Of a DNA stretch of 64,000 nucleotides, positions 41,083 to 50,863 are shown one piece after another (the first letter of the stretch is position 1; each line of letters opens with the position of its first letter). The stretch comes from Winogradskyella ouciana (lineage in GTDB: Bacteria > Bacteroidota > Bacteroidia > Flavobacteriales > Flavobacteriaceae): contig NZ_WJYA01000004.1 of the NCBI RefSeq assembly GCF_009709615.1, positions 434,001-498,000 on the forward strand. Direction: 5' to 3'. Both the position numbers and the translations under genes were made by a program. Under the pieces are notes generated by a model, which saw nothing but the letters and a program-made list of their open reading frames with translations, ran no database searches and was not told where the DNA came from.

Positions 41083-42381
41083 TTATCTTAAATTCTTAAT
41101 AGCCTCAACTACAGCGCCATGAGTCACTACATTGGTTTTAAAGTGTTCAATCAACCGCACTTTTTCCTTAGGTGTCGCTTTAAGTTGGTTGAGGATATTC
41201 ATAAGGTGCATTTTCATATGCCCTTCTTGAATTCCGGTTGTGGTGAGTGATTTAACAGCTCCAAAATTCTGTGCTAAACCTGCAACAGCTACAATCTGCA
41301 TTAAATCTCTGGCAGAAGGATTTCGTAGCATTTCAAGGGAAAATTTCACCAATGGATGTAAATTGGTCAATCCGCCAACCGTGCCTAGCGCTAATGGTAT
41401 TTCCAACCAAAATTTAAAAACACCATCCTCAATAGAGCAATGGGTTAAACTAGAATATTGTCCATCTTTTGCTGCATAAGCATGCACTCCTGCTTCAACT
41501 GCTCTAAAATCATTTCCTGTGGCCAATATCACAGCATCAATACCGTTCATCGCTCCTTTATTGTGCGTTACTGCTCTATAAGGTTCTACTTCAGCAATAT
41601 TTACAGCTTGCTTAAATTTCTCAGCAAATTCCTCTGGGTTTTTTATGTCCTTACTTTTTAATTCAGAAACAGGACATTCTACTTCGGCTCTCACCAAACA
41701 ATTGGGCACGTAGTTAGAGAGTATGCTCATAACCACATCGAGATTGCCTTCTAAATTATGCTCGGCTTCATTTTTCAAGGTATCAGCGAACTGCTCTAAA
41801 CACGAGTTGATAAAATTTGCACCCATGGCATCTAGCGTTTCAAACGTAGCATGCAACTGGTAATAATCATCTAATTTTTCAGTTTTATTTCTAAGTTCAA
41901 TATCCAAAATTCCACCGCCACGACGTTCCATATTTTCCGTGATATCTGAGGCTGAGGACAAAAGCTTCGGCTTTACTGCTTTAAAAAAAGACGCTAAGTC
42001 ATTGAAATAGCCATCATACGTAAAATGCACCTGGCCAATTTTCTCAGTAGAAATAACTTCAGCTTTAAACCCACCTCTTTTCAACCAAAATTTTGCAGCC
42101 TTACTAGCTGCTGCCACCACAGAACTTTCTTCAATGGCCATTGGGATGGTATAGAGTTTACCGTTTATTGAGAAATTAGGGGCAACACCTAAAGGTAGAT
42201 AGTAATTTGTTATGGTGTTTTCAATAAATTCATCATGTAGCTTCTGGAGCTTTTCATCAGAATTCCAATACTGTTTTACCAGTTTTCGAGCTATGTCTTT
42301 GTCGGTAAAGTAAGTATCTAAGAGCCATTCAATCTTTTCGGATTTTGAAAGCTTAGAAAAGCCAGAAATAGCATTTGACAT
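41083..42381 (-). CDS. mvaA: Hydroxymethylglutaryl-CoA reductase, class II (degradative type)
   Basis: A 432-residue HMG-CoA reductase. The family landmarks are VAPNFSINGKLYTIPMAIEESSVVAA condensed near 55-80, DAMGANFINSCLE (about 183-195), the catalytic Lys and Asp in HNKGAMNGIDAV (about 265-276), and GTVGGLTNLHP (about 338-348). Class II enzymes were first called degradative, but in Flavobacteria the neighbouring mevalonate-type kinase suggests isoprenoid synthesis (HMG-CoA to mevalonate). A -7 element TATCTTTG lies at 42409-42402 on its strand, without a clear -33 partner. Confidence 0.95.
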   Translation of the reverse strand: MSNAISGFSKLSKSEKIEWLLDTYFTDKDIARKLVKQYWNSDEKLQKLHDEFIENTITNYYLPLGVAPNFSINGKLYTIPMAIEESSVVAAASKAAKFWLKRGGFKAEVISTEKIGQVHFTYDGYFNDLASFFKAVKPKLLSSASDITENMERRGGGILDIELRNKTEKLDDYYQLHATFETLDAMGANFINSCLEQFADTLKNEAEHNLEGNLDVVMSILSNYVPNCLVRAEVECPVSELKSKDIKNPEEFAEKFKQAVNIAEVEPYRAVTHNKGAMNGIDAVILATGNDFRAVEAGVHAYAAKDGQYSSLTHCSIEDGVFKFWLEIPLALGTVGGLTNLHPLVKFSLEMLRNPSARDLMQIVAVAGLAQNFGAVKSLTTTGIQEGHMKMHLMNILNQLKATPKEKVRLIEHFKTNVVTHGAVVEAIKNLR

Positions 42382-42528
42382 AGATAAAGTAATTTAAAAA
42401 ACAAAGATACTGAGATTGGCATAAATTGTGTACATAATCTGTTTTAATTGCCGATTTACTGTTAATAATAACTGTTTTTTCCATAATTTTTAGTAAACTT
42501 GGCATTGCTTTATTGAAATAGAAAATTT

Positions 42529-44760
42529 ATGAAATTGAGACACTTCATTGCCCTTATTGGTTTTTTAACCACTTCTTTAATTTATTGTCAAAATAAGCAA
42601 ATTACGCTCGAAGATATTTGGAGCGGAGAATTCAGGACCGAAGGCATGCAAGCCTTGCATTCCATGAATAATGGCAAACAATATTCAGTCTTAAATTTCG
42701 ATAGGCAAAGCAGAACAGCTACTATAGATATTTACGATTACAAAACCTTGGAAAAAGTAAAGACCTTGGTGTCTTCTGAAGATATTTCGGAGATTCAAGG
42801 TTTTTTTGATTATACCTTCAGTGATGACGAGTCCAAAGTAATTCTAACCACTAACGAAAAACCTGTTTTTAGACGCTCTCGACTAGGTGAATATTATGTA
42901 TATGATATTGAAACCAAATCATTGACCAAGGTTTCTGATGACTTGGTGCAAGAACCAACCTTATCACCAGACGGCACCAAAATCGCTTATGGCTTTGAAA
43001 ACAACCTTTATGTGAAGGACTTAGCTTCGGGTAAAGTGAATCAGATTACTACTGATGGTGAAAAGAACAAAATCATCAATGGTATTACGGATTGGGTTTA
43101 TGAAGAAGAATTCAGCTTTGTAAGGGCCTTTGATTGGAATGCGGATAGCAACAAAATCGCCTTTATTCGATTTGATGAAACTGAAGTACCAGAATTTTCA
43201 ATGGATGTTTTTGGATCTGGTTTATACCAAACGCAACAGGTGTTTAAATATCCTAAAGCAGGTGAAGACAATTCTAAAGTATCCTTGCATCTTTATAATT
43301 TAGAATCTAATAATGTATCCGAGTTAAAGGTTGATAAAACATACGAAGACTTTTATATCCCGAGAATAAAATGGACTGAGGACCCTAATGTTTTGAGTGC
43401 ACAATATATGAATCGTCACCAAAATGAGCTGGACTTGTGGTTTATCAATACAAAGGAGATGTCTTCCGATTTGGTTTTGGCAGAAAAGGATAATGCTTAT
43501 ATCGATGTAACTTTCAACCTTACTTTTTTAGAGGATAATAGTTTTATCTGGACGAGTGAAAAGGATGGCTTTAACCACATTTACCACTATTCAAAAGACG
43601 GTGATTTAATCAATCAGGTTACCGATGGTGATTGGGAAGTAACTAATTACTATGGTTTCAATGAAAAAGCCAACACTATTTATTATCAATCGACAGAAAA
43701 CGGTTCTATTAATAGAGATGTTTATTCCATCAAATTAAACGGTAAGAATAAACAACGATTAACGAAATCTGAAGGCACTAACAGTGCGTCATTTAGTGCA
43801 GACTTCACGTATTTTATCAATACACATTCCAGTGCCACCACACCACCAGAATATACATTGCACAACGCTAAAACCGGAGAACTTGTAAAAGGCATAAAAG
43901 ATAATGACAAGCTAGCTCAAAAAGTGGGTGATTACGTGACGTCGAAGAAAGAATTTAGTACCATAAACGTTAATGGGAATGACTTAAACATGTGGATGAT
44001 TAAGCCAGCCGATTTTGATGAAAACAAAGAATATCCACTGTTTATGTATCAGTATTCTGGTCCAGGTTCGCAACAAGTGGCCAACCGTTGGAACAGTACA
44101 AATGACTACTGGTACCAAATGTTGGCGCAGCAAGGCTATATAGTGGTTTGTATTGATGGGAGAGGAACTGGCTTTAAAGGGGCAGATTTTAAAAAGGTAA
44201 CCCAAAACGAATTGGGTAAATACGAAGTAGAAGACCAGATTGCAGCAGCAAAAAAAATGGGTAAGCGACCATACATTGACGAAGACCGCATCGGAATTTG
44301 GGGTTGGAGTTACGGTGGTTTTATGAGTAGTAACGCATTATTTAAAGGTAACGATGTCTTTAAAATGGCAATTGCAGTGGCACCTGTAACAAGCTGGAGA
44401 TTTTATGACACCATTTACACCGAACGTTATATGACTACACCACAGGAAAACCCAAGTGGTTATGATGAGAACTCACCAATCAATCATGTGGATAAGCTTG
44501 AAGGCGACTTTTTATTAATCCATGGTTCGGGAGATGATAACGTACACTTACAGAACACCATGCGCATGGTTGAAGCTTTGGTACAAGCCGATAAGCAATT
44601 TGAATGGATGATTTATCCAGACAAAAACCATGGTATTTTTGGTGGTAATACAAGATTACATTTGTATAAAAAGATGACCAATTTTATCCATAGAACTTTA
44701 GGCGATAAGCTAGAGCAAAATGAGGAAGAGGAAACGGAAACATCTAAGATTAAAGGCTAG
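42529..44760 (+). CDS. Dipeptidyl peptidase IV (S9B)
   Basis: A 743-residue exported serine peptidase with a signal peptide of about 20 residues, an N-terminal beta-propeller (to about residue 480) and a C-terminal alpha/beta-hydrolase domain. The catalytic triad is readable: Ser594 in GWSYGG, Asp669 in HGSGDD and His701 in KNHG. The amino-terminus-gripping double glutamate of DPP-IV is seen in DWVYEEE (192-194). It removes X-Pro and X-Ala dipeptides from peptides in the periplasm. The next gene is a di/tripeptide importer, so the two probably form a peptide-utilisation pair. Confidence 0.94.
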   Translation: MKLRHFIALIGFLTTSLIYCQNKQITLEDIWSGEFRTEGMQALHSMNNGKQYSVLNFDRQSRTATIDIYDYKTLEKVKTLVSSEDISEIQGFFDYTFSDDESKVILTTNEKPVFRRSRLGEYYVYDIETKSLTKVSDDLVQEPTLSPDGTKIAYGFENNLYVKDLASGKVNQITTDGEKNKIINGITDWVYEEEFSFVRAFDWNADSNKIAFIRFDETEVPEFSMDVFGSGLYQTQQVFKYPKAGEDNSKVSLHLYNLESNNVSELKVDKTYEDFYIPRIKWTEDPNVLSAQYMNRHQNELDLWFINTKEMSSDLVLAEKDNAYIDVTFNLTFLEDNSFIWTSEKDGFNHIYHYSKDGDLINQVTDGDWEVTNYYGFNEKANTIYYQSTENGSINRDVYSIKLNGKNKQRLTKSEGTNSASFSADFTYFINTHSSATTPPEYTLHNAKTGELVKGIKDNDKLAQKVGDYVTSKKEFSTINVNGNDLNMWMIKPADFDENKEYPLFMYQYSGPGSQQVANRWNSTNDYWYQMLAQQGYIVVCIDGRGTGFKGADFKKVTQNELGKYEVEDQIAAAKKMGKRPYIDEDRIGIWGWSYGGFMSSNALFKGNDVFKMAIAVAPVTSWRFYDTIYTERYMTTPQENPSGYDENSPINHVDKLEGDFLLIHGSGDDNVHLQNTMRMVEALVQADKQFEWMIYPDKNHGIFGGNTRLHLYKKMTNFIHRTLGDKLEQNEEEETETSKIKG

Positions 44761-44791
44761 ATAAACTAAAAACTAACTAAATTAATTATAT

Positions 44792-46384
44792 ATGGAATTT
44801 AAATTCGGAGGATCAGAAACTAACCAAAAGACTGTATTAGGTCACCCTTCAGGTCTATTTGTATTGTTTTTTACAGAAATGTGGGAGCGATTTTCATACT
44901 ATGGAATGCGCGCTTTACTTGTACTTTTCTTAACCGCAGCTATATTAGGTGAAGGTGGCTGGGGCTGGGAACGATCAGAAGCTCTAATATTGTATGGATG
45001 GTATACTGGTTTGGTTTATATAACACCGATTATTGGCGGTTTTATTGCGGATAAATTCACAGGTTACCGAAATGCTGTTGTCATAGGAGCTTTGCTTATG
45101 ACTTTGGGACATGCTTCAATGGCGCTAGAGGTAACAGCAGATATGTTTTTCTATTTAGGTCTAGGACTTTTAATTATTGGTAATGGAATGTTTAAGCCAA
45201 ATATTTCCTCTATGGTTGGTCAATTATATAAATCACAAGGAAAAGAAAAGGATGCTGGCTATACCATTTTCTATATGGGTATTAATGCAGGTGCATTCTT
45301 AGGAATTTTATTGTGTGGTTACATCGGAGAAAAAGTTGGCTGGCACTATGGATTTGGACTAGCAGGAATTTTTATGTTTTTTGGTATGTTGCAATTCTAT
45401 TTTGCTCAGAAGATTTTTGGACGAATTGGATTATCACCAAAAGGTACTCAAGATTTTGATGACGCCGTTGAAGATTCATTAGAAGAGACTAAGGATATTA
45501 TTGAAGAAGTATCAAGTGAGGCTGAAAAATCAAAAATTACTTCTGATAGGTTAAAAGTAATTGGTGTTTTTGCATTCTTCACCATTTTCTTCTGGTGGGC
45601 TTTTGAACAAGCAGGAGGTTCTATGACTGTTTTTGCAGCAGATTATACCGATAGGGTATTAACGGGTGAAGGTGCTATTACCTTTAAAGTATTTAATACA
45701 CTATTGACTGTTGTACCTATGTTAATTATTACTTGGGTATTACTTTTGTTATTTAAACAGACATTTTCAAAATATTCACTATCTAATTTATTACTAGGTA
45801 CAAGTTTCGTTATCATCTGGGGAATTGTGATTTGGATGTTAAACAGAGAATTTGGTTCAGAAGAATCTGAGGTGCCTGCGTCATGGTTTGGTATCCTAAA
45901 CTCATTCTTTATCATCGCGTTTGCACCTTTGTTTTCTAAAGTCTGGGAAAGTAAATACAATCCATCAGGTCCAGTGAAGTTTGCTATTGGATTAATTTTA
46001 TTAGGACTCGGTTTTGGAATATTAGCTTACGGTTCAATGGGTATTCCGTTAGGCGCAAAAACAGCTTCAGTTAGTATGATATTCTTAATATTGGCATACT
46101 TATTCCACACCTTAGGTGAACTATGTGTATCTCCTGTTGGTCTTTCTTATGTGAGTAAATTGGCACCGATTAAATTAGTTGGCTTAATGTTTGGTGTATG
46201 GTTTGTCGCCAACTTTATTGCTAATTTAACTGCAGGTTGGACAGGTAGTTATATAGACCCTATTGTCGAAGAATATGGTATGAGCACATTCTTTTTGATA
46301 TTTACAGCAGTACCAGTTGGAGCTGGAGTAATAATGTTAATATTAAATAAAACTTTAATAAGAATGATGCATGGTATACGCTAA
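44792..46384 (+). CDS. POT/PTR-family proton-coupled peptide transporter
   Basis: A 530-residue inner-membrane transporter of 12-14 helices. The proton-coupling ExxER motif is in FTEMWERFSYYG (about 29-40), and the second POT signature is GGFIADKFTGYRNAVVIG (about 83-100). A charged loop of about 60 residues (about 215-275) separates the two halves. It imports di- and tripeptides, in keeping with the DPP-IV gene 31 bases upstream. A clear terminator follows it. Confidence 0.92.
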   Translation: MEFKFGGSETNQKTVLGHPSGLFVLFFTEMWERFSYYGMRALLVLFLTAAILGEGGWGWERSEALILYGWYTGLVYITPIIGGFIADKFTGYRNAVVIGALLMTLGHASMALEVTADMFFYLGLGLLIIGNGMFKPNISSMVGQLYKSQGKEKDAGYTIFYMGINAGAFLGILLCGYIGEKVGWHYGFGLAGIFMFFGMLQFYFAQKIFGRIGLSPKGTQDFDDAVEDSLEETKDIIEEVSSEAEKSKITSDRLKVIGVFAFFTIFFWWAFEQAGGSMTVFAADYTDRVLTGEGAITFKVFNTLLTVVPMLIITWVLLLLFKQTFSKYSLSNLLLGTSFVIIWGIVIWMLNREFGSEESEVPASWFGILNSFFIIAFAPLFSKVWESKYNPSGPVKFAIGLILLGLGFGILAYGSMGIPLGAKTASVSMIFLILAYLFHTLGELCVSPVGLSYVSKLAPIKLVGLMFGVWFVANFIANLTAGWTGSYIDPIVEEYGMSTFFLIFTAVPVGAGVIMLILNKTLIRMMHGIR

Positions 46385-46416
46385 TCTCAATTAGCGATAA
46401 ACCGTTAAAATAACTT

Positions 46417-46444
46417 AAAATGCTCCTCAATAGGAGCATTTTTT
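46417..46444 (+). terminator. Terminator after the peptide transporter gene
   Basis: A perfect 11-bp hairpin (AAAATGCTCCT / AGGAGCATTTT, loop CAAT) followed by T, 33 bases after the stop. Confidence 0.87.
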
Positions 46445-46569
46445 GTAAGTTCGGTATAACATTTGCTACAAATCAGATATGAAATGGGGAAAAGATGGAA
46501 TTCATAATTGGAGCTATAGGTTGGTTGACGAATTACATTTGACACAATTATTAAAATGAAAACCTACAA

Positions 46570-47139
46570 ATGAAAAAATTACATTACATAATAGCATTTA
46601 TAGCCTTTGGAACGTTATTGTCGCTTCAAAAGAGCCCAACAAATGATGCGGACAAAATTAATTGGATAACTATAGAAGAGGCTGTTGAACTTCAAAAAGA
46701 AGAGCCTAAAAAAATCATTATGGACGTTTATACCAATTGGTGTGGACCGTGTAAGATGTTGGATAAAAACACCTTTCAGAATGCAGACGTTGTCGAGTAT
46801 ATCAATGAGCATTACTATGCCGTAAAGTTTAATGCAGAAGGTAATGACGAGGTGACTTTTAATGACAAAACATTTAAAAATCCCAATTACGATCCTGCCA
46901 AGGCCAATAGACGTAACAGTGCCCATGAGTTTGCAAGATACCTTCAAGTAAGGGCTTACCCAACAATAGTGTATTTTGATGAAGAGGCAAACGTTATCGC
47001 TCCAATTTCAGGATATATGAAACCACAACAAATAGAATTGTATTTAAAGCTGTTTAACACCGATAAATACAAGGAAATGGATACGCAAGAAAAGTTTAAC
47101 GAATACTTTAAATCCTTTAAACCGACGTTTAAGGAATAA
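46570..47139 (+). CDS. Exported thioredoxin-family protein
   Basis: A 189-residue protein with an N-terminal hydrophobic signal or anchor (about 5-20) and a thioredoxin fold. The active site is NWCGPCKMLDKNTF (CGPC at about 57-60), followed by an insertion and the cis-proline in YPTIVYF. It resembles the DUF255/thioredoxin_7-like periplasmic proteins of Bacteroidetes, probably keeping disulfides reduced or exchanged in the envelope. A possible promoter (TTGG at 46508, TACATTTG at 46534) precedes it. It is convergent with comEC, 5 bases apart. Confidence 0.86.
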   Translation: MKKLHYIIAFIAFGTLLSLQKSPTNDADKINWITIEEAVELQKEEPKKIIMDVYTNWCGPCKMLDKNTFQNADVVEYINEHYYAVKFNAEGNDEVTFNDKTFKNPNYDPAKANRRNSAHEFARYLQVRAYPTIVYFDEEANVIAPISGYMKPQQIELYLKLFNTDKYKEMDTQEKFNEYFKSFKPTFKE

Positions 47140-47144
47140 AAAGC

Positions 47145-49175
47145 TTATTCAAGTACAAAAGCTCCCTTTTCATTAGTGTAATGGAAAGGGATTTTTCTTT
47201 TTGCGCATGTTGCCTTCCAACGTTTTACGTAAGATTTATAGTTACTGGCATCAGCAATGATTTGCTCAGGTTTTAGACTGTCAATCATTCTTTCAAGATT
47301 TATTTTTGGTGAATTACGCAATAAGACATAGTCAGTCTTGAATGAAATATCTTTATACACTCCCAAACTGTCAATAACCAAAATGGTTTTAGCTTTAAAT
47401 TGATAGACACTTTTCAAACTATCTATTGATGTAGAATCAATGATTTCGCCAACCTTGTAGTTTCTAATGACGTTGTCTGTTGCTCGTTTTTCAGCATTGA
47501 GATTATGATGAACAGTGAGTTTGTCATTCTGTTTCAAGCCAATTAATGAAAACCGACTTTTGTTAAATACAATAAATGCGTCCTCTTTATTGTTGAGTTT
47601 GTTATGGATAAATGTACCTTGAAAGGCTAGAATTCCAATTAAACATATAGCCATCCACTTAAAATTCCTGAATTTATATATCTGCACCATAGCAACAATG
47701 ATAAAGTAAGCACATATCACTTGAAGCAGTGTAAACGGAATATCCCGAAACAGAAAGTCTTCAAATTGTGCTACCCATGCAATAAACCCGTTTAGGCTTT
47801 CAATAATAAAACTGTAACCTTTGACTATAAACTCTGGTAAGACGTTCAACAAAGCCAATATAATAACCAACAACCCAAAGCCAAGTATCAGGCCCAAAAA
47901 CGGAATGACGACTAAATTTGAGATAAAGAACAAACCCGGAAACTGATGAAAGTAAAACAGGCTAATAGGAACTACACCAAATTGTGCCGCAAGTGTAACG
48001 GTAAAGATTTGCCATAGCTTATCGGTCACCAAATACTTAGGTTTCCAAAGTCTATAGAGTATCGGTTGTATACTGACAATGCCCAAAACCGCCAAATAAC
48101 TCATCTGAAAACCAACTTCAAACAGAAATGTGGGTTTAAAAAGTAAAATTAAAAAGGCGGAAATAGCTAATGTATTATAAATATTGGTTGGTCGCTTTAA
48201 GTGCATCGCAATACTGATGACGCTAAACATAGCTACGGCTCTGGTAACGGATGGCGATAAACCTGCTATTACGGCAAACGACCACAATATAGTAACCAAG
48301 ACCAATGGTCTGATGTAGTTCCCATATTTAAGATAGAGTAGTGGTCTAAAAAGAAAATTTAGAATCCATAGTATAATCCCAACATGAAGTCCAGAAACTG
48401 CCAGAATATGTATGGTGCCAGAATTGACATAATTATTATAGACACTTTTATCAATGCTTTGGCGTTGGCCCAACAACAAGGCATTGATAATGCTGAGCGT
48501 ATCATCTGCAAAACCAGCTTCAACAAGTTTTTCGTTGATGGTGGTTCTCAATTTGTCAGCGAATCCATAGATGGATGTTTTGGAGTCTGACACCAAAAAC
48601 AACTCACTTTGTTTAAGATAGAGTTGGTGATAGACCTGTTTCAATTCTAAATATTTACTGTAATCAAACTGATGTGGATTTAACGGCTTTTGAATCATTT
48701 GAAGTTCTGAGGACGTAAAGAAAACCGCATCCACAGGTAAAACTCTACCAAGGGAATCAGGCTTAATGTTTATAAGCAATTTTCCCTTGGCAGACTTATC
48801 ATCAATTGACAATACAGAAACAATATATTTATCATTATAAGTATCTGGCTTAAGGCGCTCATCTATTTTAAAGGTTATGGTGTTAAACGTATCATTAACG
48901 TCTAAATTTGTATAGTGATGCGGTCGTAACGTTTCATTTTGAATGTTATAGGCATTAATGCCAATACTAACCATACACAGATAGGTCAGCAATGCAAAAA
49001 AGGGTTTACGGTTTATTTTTCGCCTCAACAATAACCAATAGCCACCAAGTAGAAGGATTAAAGCAATAGTAGCGATAAGTGCACTATTAAATTCAAGTTT
49101 AAAATAATGCGCAATGACAATGCCTATAATAAGGCATAGCGTTAATTTTATGATGGTGAAATTTAGTAACTTCAT
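47145..49175 (-). CDS. comEC: ComEC/Rec2-type DNA-uptake channel protein
   Basis: A 676-residue membrane protein. It has an N-terminal DUF4131 region (about 30-170), the competence domain with about seven helices (about 215-480; NSGTIHILAVSGLHVGII is diagnostic), and a C-terminal extracytoplasmic region. That last region is in the place of the metallo-beta-lactamase-like domain but lacks an HxHxDH metal motif, so the putative nuclease function seems absent. ComEC carries single-stranded DNA across the inner membrane in transformation; whether this strain is competent cannot be said. Confidence 0.88.
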   Translation of the reverse strand: MKLLNFTIIKLTLCLIIGIVIAHYFKLEFNSALIATIALILLLGGYWLLLRRKINRKPFFALLTYLCMVSIGINAYNIQNETLRPHHYTNLDVNDTFNTITFKIDERLKPDTYNDKYIVSVLSIDDKSAKGKLLINIKPDSLGRVLPVDAVFFTSSELQMIQKPLNPHQFDYSKYLELKQVYHQLYLKQSELFLVSDSKTSIYGFADKLRTTINEKLVEAGFADDTLSIINALLLGQRQSIDKSVYNNYVNSGTIHILAVSGLHVGIILWILNFLFRPLLYLKYGNYIRPLVLVTILWSFAVIAGLSPSVTRAVAMFSVISIAMHLKRPTNIYNTLAISAFLILLFKPTFLFEVGFQMSYLAVLGIVSIQPILYRLWKPKYLVTDKLWQIFTVTLAAQFGVVPISLFYFHQFPGLFFISNLVVIPFLGLILGFGLLVIILALLNVLPEFIVKGYSFIIESLNGFIAWVAQFEDFLFRDIPFTLLQVICAYFIIVAMVQIYKFRNFKWMAICLIGILAFQGTFIHNKLNNKEDAFIVFNKSRFSLIGLKQNDKLTVHHNLNAEKRATDNVIRNYKVGEIIDSTSIDSLKSVYQFKAKTILVIDSLGVYKDISFKTDYVLLRNSPKINLERMIDSLKPEQIIADASNYKSYVKRWKATCAKRKIPFHYTNEKGAFVLE

Positions 49176-49217
49176 GGATATGAGTTACTAATATAGAAAT
49201 TTCTATGTAATCAAAAC

Positions 49218-50819
49218 TCAAATAAATTTTACAGTAATCAATTTAAGCCGCTTATCATTTGAATAGTTTAGGTCTTCTGGCCAACCATCAAAGCCAAAAT
49301 CATAAGAACCATTTTTTAATTTTAGATATCCTGTTATTTTACGATACAAATCATGAGTAACAATTTTTTTAAAATTGAATGTTATTTTTGGGTTATTGTT
49401 TGTTATTTTGTAAGCTTTATTCTTTTCATTTTCATTAACAAAAAAGGAGTCAAGAGTAAAATGATTAATAAGAACCTTTGATGTTTTACAATTTAGAAAT
49501 GAAATGTGTGAAAGATTGGTAAATGCTATAATTGCATTATTGAAATTCGATTTTTCAAAAATAATGTCACTAAATCTTACTAGGCTTAAATTGGTATTTT
49601 CAAAGTTCATCTTGTAATATATACACGTGTTTACATTATCATAAAGGTCATCGTAACTGTAATTTCTGCCTCCTTGTTTATTTTTGACATCGATTACGTC
49701 TAACTCAACATATTTTTCATCACTGAAAATAAAATTATGCCCTGTAGTCGAAAATGTACGATTTCCTCTGGTTTTATCTTCAATATATTCAAAAGGAATA
49801 GGGTCTGTGTTTCTTCTAAAATGACAACCTACTAGTGACCCATGTGCGAAATTCACATTGTTAAATCGACAACCTATAAATGTTGAAAAGTGAATTTTAG
49901 AATTTTCAAAATTTGTGTTTGTAAGAGTATTATGGTGAAAAAGGCTTTCCTGTATTTCAGTCAGTATGAAAGTTGTGTAATTTAAATTAGTGCTTTTGAA
50001 AATTACATTATTTAATTTTGCTTTGTTAAAACTTGGAAAAGATAAATCAATATCGAGTATTTTATTTTCGATGGTGACACCTTCTAGGTCAGAATAATTA
50101 AAGTTTCCTTTTCTAAAAATTATTCTTAATGTTTCTTTGCTTAGATCAGAGTTAATAAGGAATAAAAGTAATTGACCTCTCTCTGGGCTTAAATAGGTTT
50201 GTTCATTCTTAGAATTGGATAGAAAATTATAAGGTTTAAAAGCATGAGATAATGCTATTGCTCTATTTAATGTGTTTTGACTTAAACTCTTTGATTTGCT
50301 GTCTTTTTGATTTGTTAATTCTTCGTCAATTTTATCGATCAAACTGTTAAAAAGAATATTTAGGCTACTCTTTCTGTCTGCGTCCAACAGATTGGATTGT
50401 AATTCAATATTCTTGTTTTGGGTATCTATTAAACTGTTTTGATTTTCAACTAGGGCGTTTTGTTCTATACTAGCTTCTTTTTGCAAATCAGTTATTTCAT
50501 TTTGCTTTTCAAAAAGTATATTCTGATTCCTAATAAGATCATTTTGTTCTTTTGAATTATCAACTTGTTTTTGTAGCAAAGTGTCTTGTCTAGTGAATAT
50601 TTCAAGTTGTTCACTCATAATGTCCGTTTGTCTTTTCATTACAATTACCTGGAGAATAATGGCAATTCCTCCAATCACGGAAATCAACAAACCAATTACC
50701 TGAAATAAGCTTTGTCTTTTGTTTGATTTAGGTGAGGACTCTTTAAGCGAGGAAATTTCCTTTTGAGAATTTTTGGCTAATTCTTTCCAGTATTTTATTG
50801 TTCGTTTATCTCCAGACAT
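49218..50819 (-). CDS. Membrane-anchored pentapeptide-repeat protein with Gln-Asn heptad stalk
   Basis: A 533-residue protein in three parts. A short cytosolic head and one membrane helix (about 37-60, VIGLLISVIGGIAIILQVIV) come first. A coiled-coil stalk follows (about 65-140), in which about ten successive heptads repeat a Q-N pair (for example LIRNQNI, LFEKQNE, LVENQNS, LIDTQNK). Then come a helical linker (SSLNILFNSLIDKIDEEL) and a C-terminal right-handed beta-helix-like region of pentapeptide-type repeats (NVIFKSTNLNYTTF, TNFENSKIHFSTF, NNVNFAHGSLVG). The function is unknown. It interrupts an otherwise housekeeping stretch and has a lower GC content than its flanks, so it may be an accessory gene. 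Confidence 0.75.
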   Translation of the reverse strand: MSGDKRTIKYWKELAKNSQKEISSLKESSPKSNKRQSLFQVIGLLISVIGGIAIILQVIVMKRQTDIMSEQLEIFTRQDTLLQKQVDNSKEQNDLIRNQNILFEKQNEITDLQKEASIEQNALVENQNSLIDTQNKNIELQSNLLDADRKSSLNILFNSLIDKIDEELTNQKDSKSKSLSQNTLNRAIALSHAFKPYNFLSNSKNEQTYLSPERGQLLLFLINSDLSKETLRIIFRKGNFNYSDLEGVTIENKILDIDLSFPSFNKAKLNNVIFKSTNLNYTTFILTEIQESLFHHNTLTNTNFENSKIHFSTFIGCRFNNVNFAHGSLVGCHFRRNTDPIPFEYIEDKTRGNRTFSTTGHNFIFSDEKYVELDVIDVKNKQGGRNYSYDDLYDNVNTCIYYKMNFENTNLSLVRFSDIIFEKSNFNNAIIAFTNLSHISFLNCKTSKVLINHFTLDSFFVNENEKNKAYKITNNNPKITFNFKKIVTHDLYRKITGYLKLKNGSYDFGFDGWPEDLNYSNDKRLKLITVKFI

Positions 50820-50863
50820 CTAGCGTGTTAGTTTTCAGTAAAATAAAAACTAAATATAAGAAA

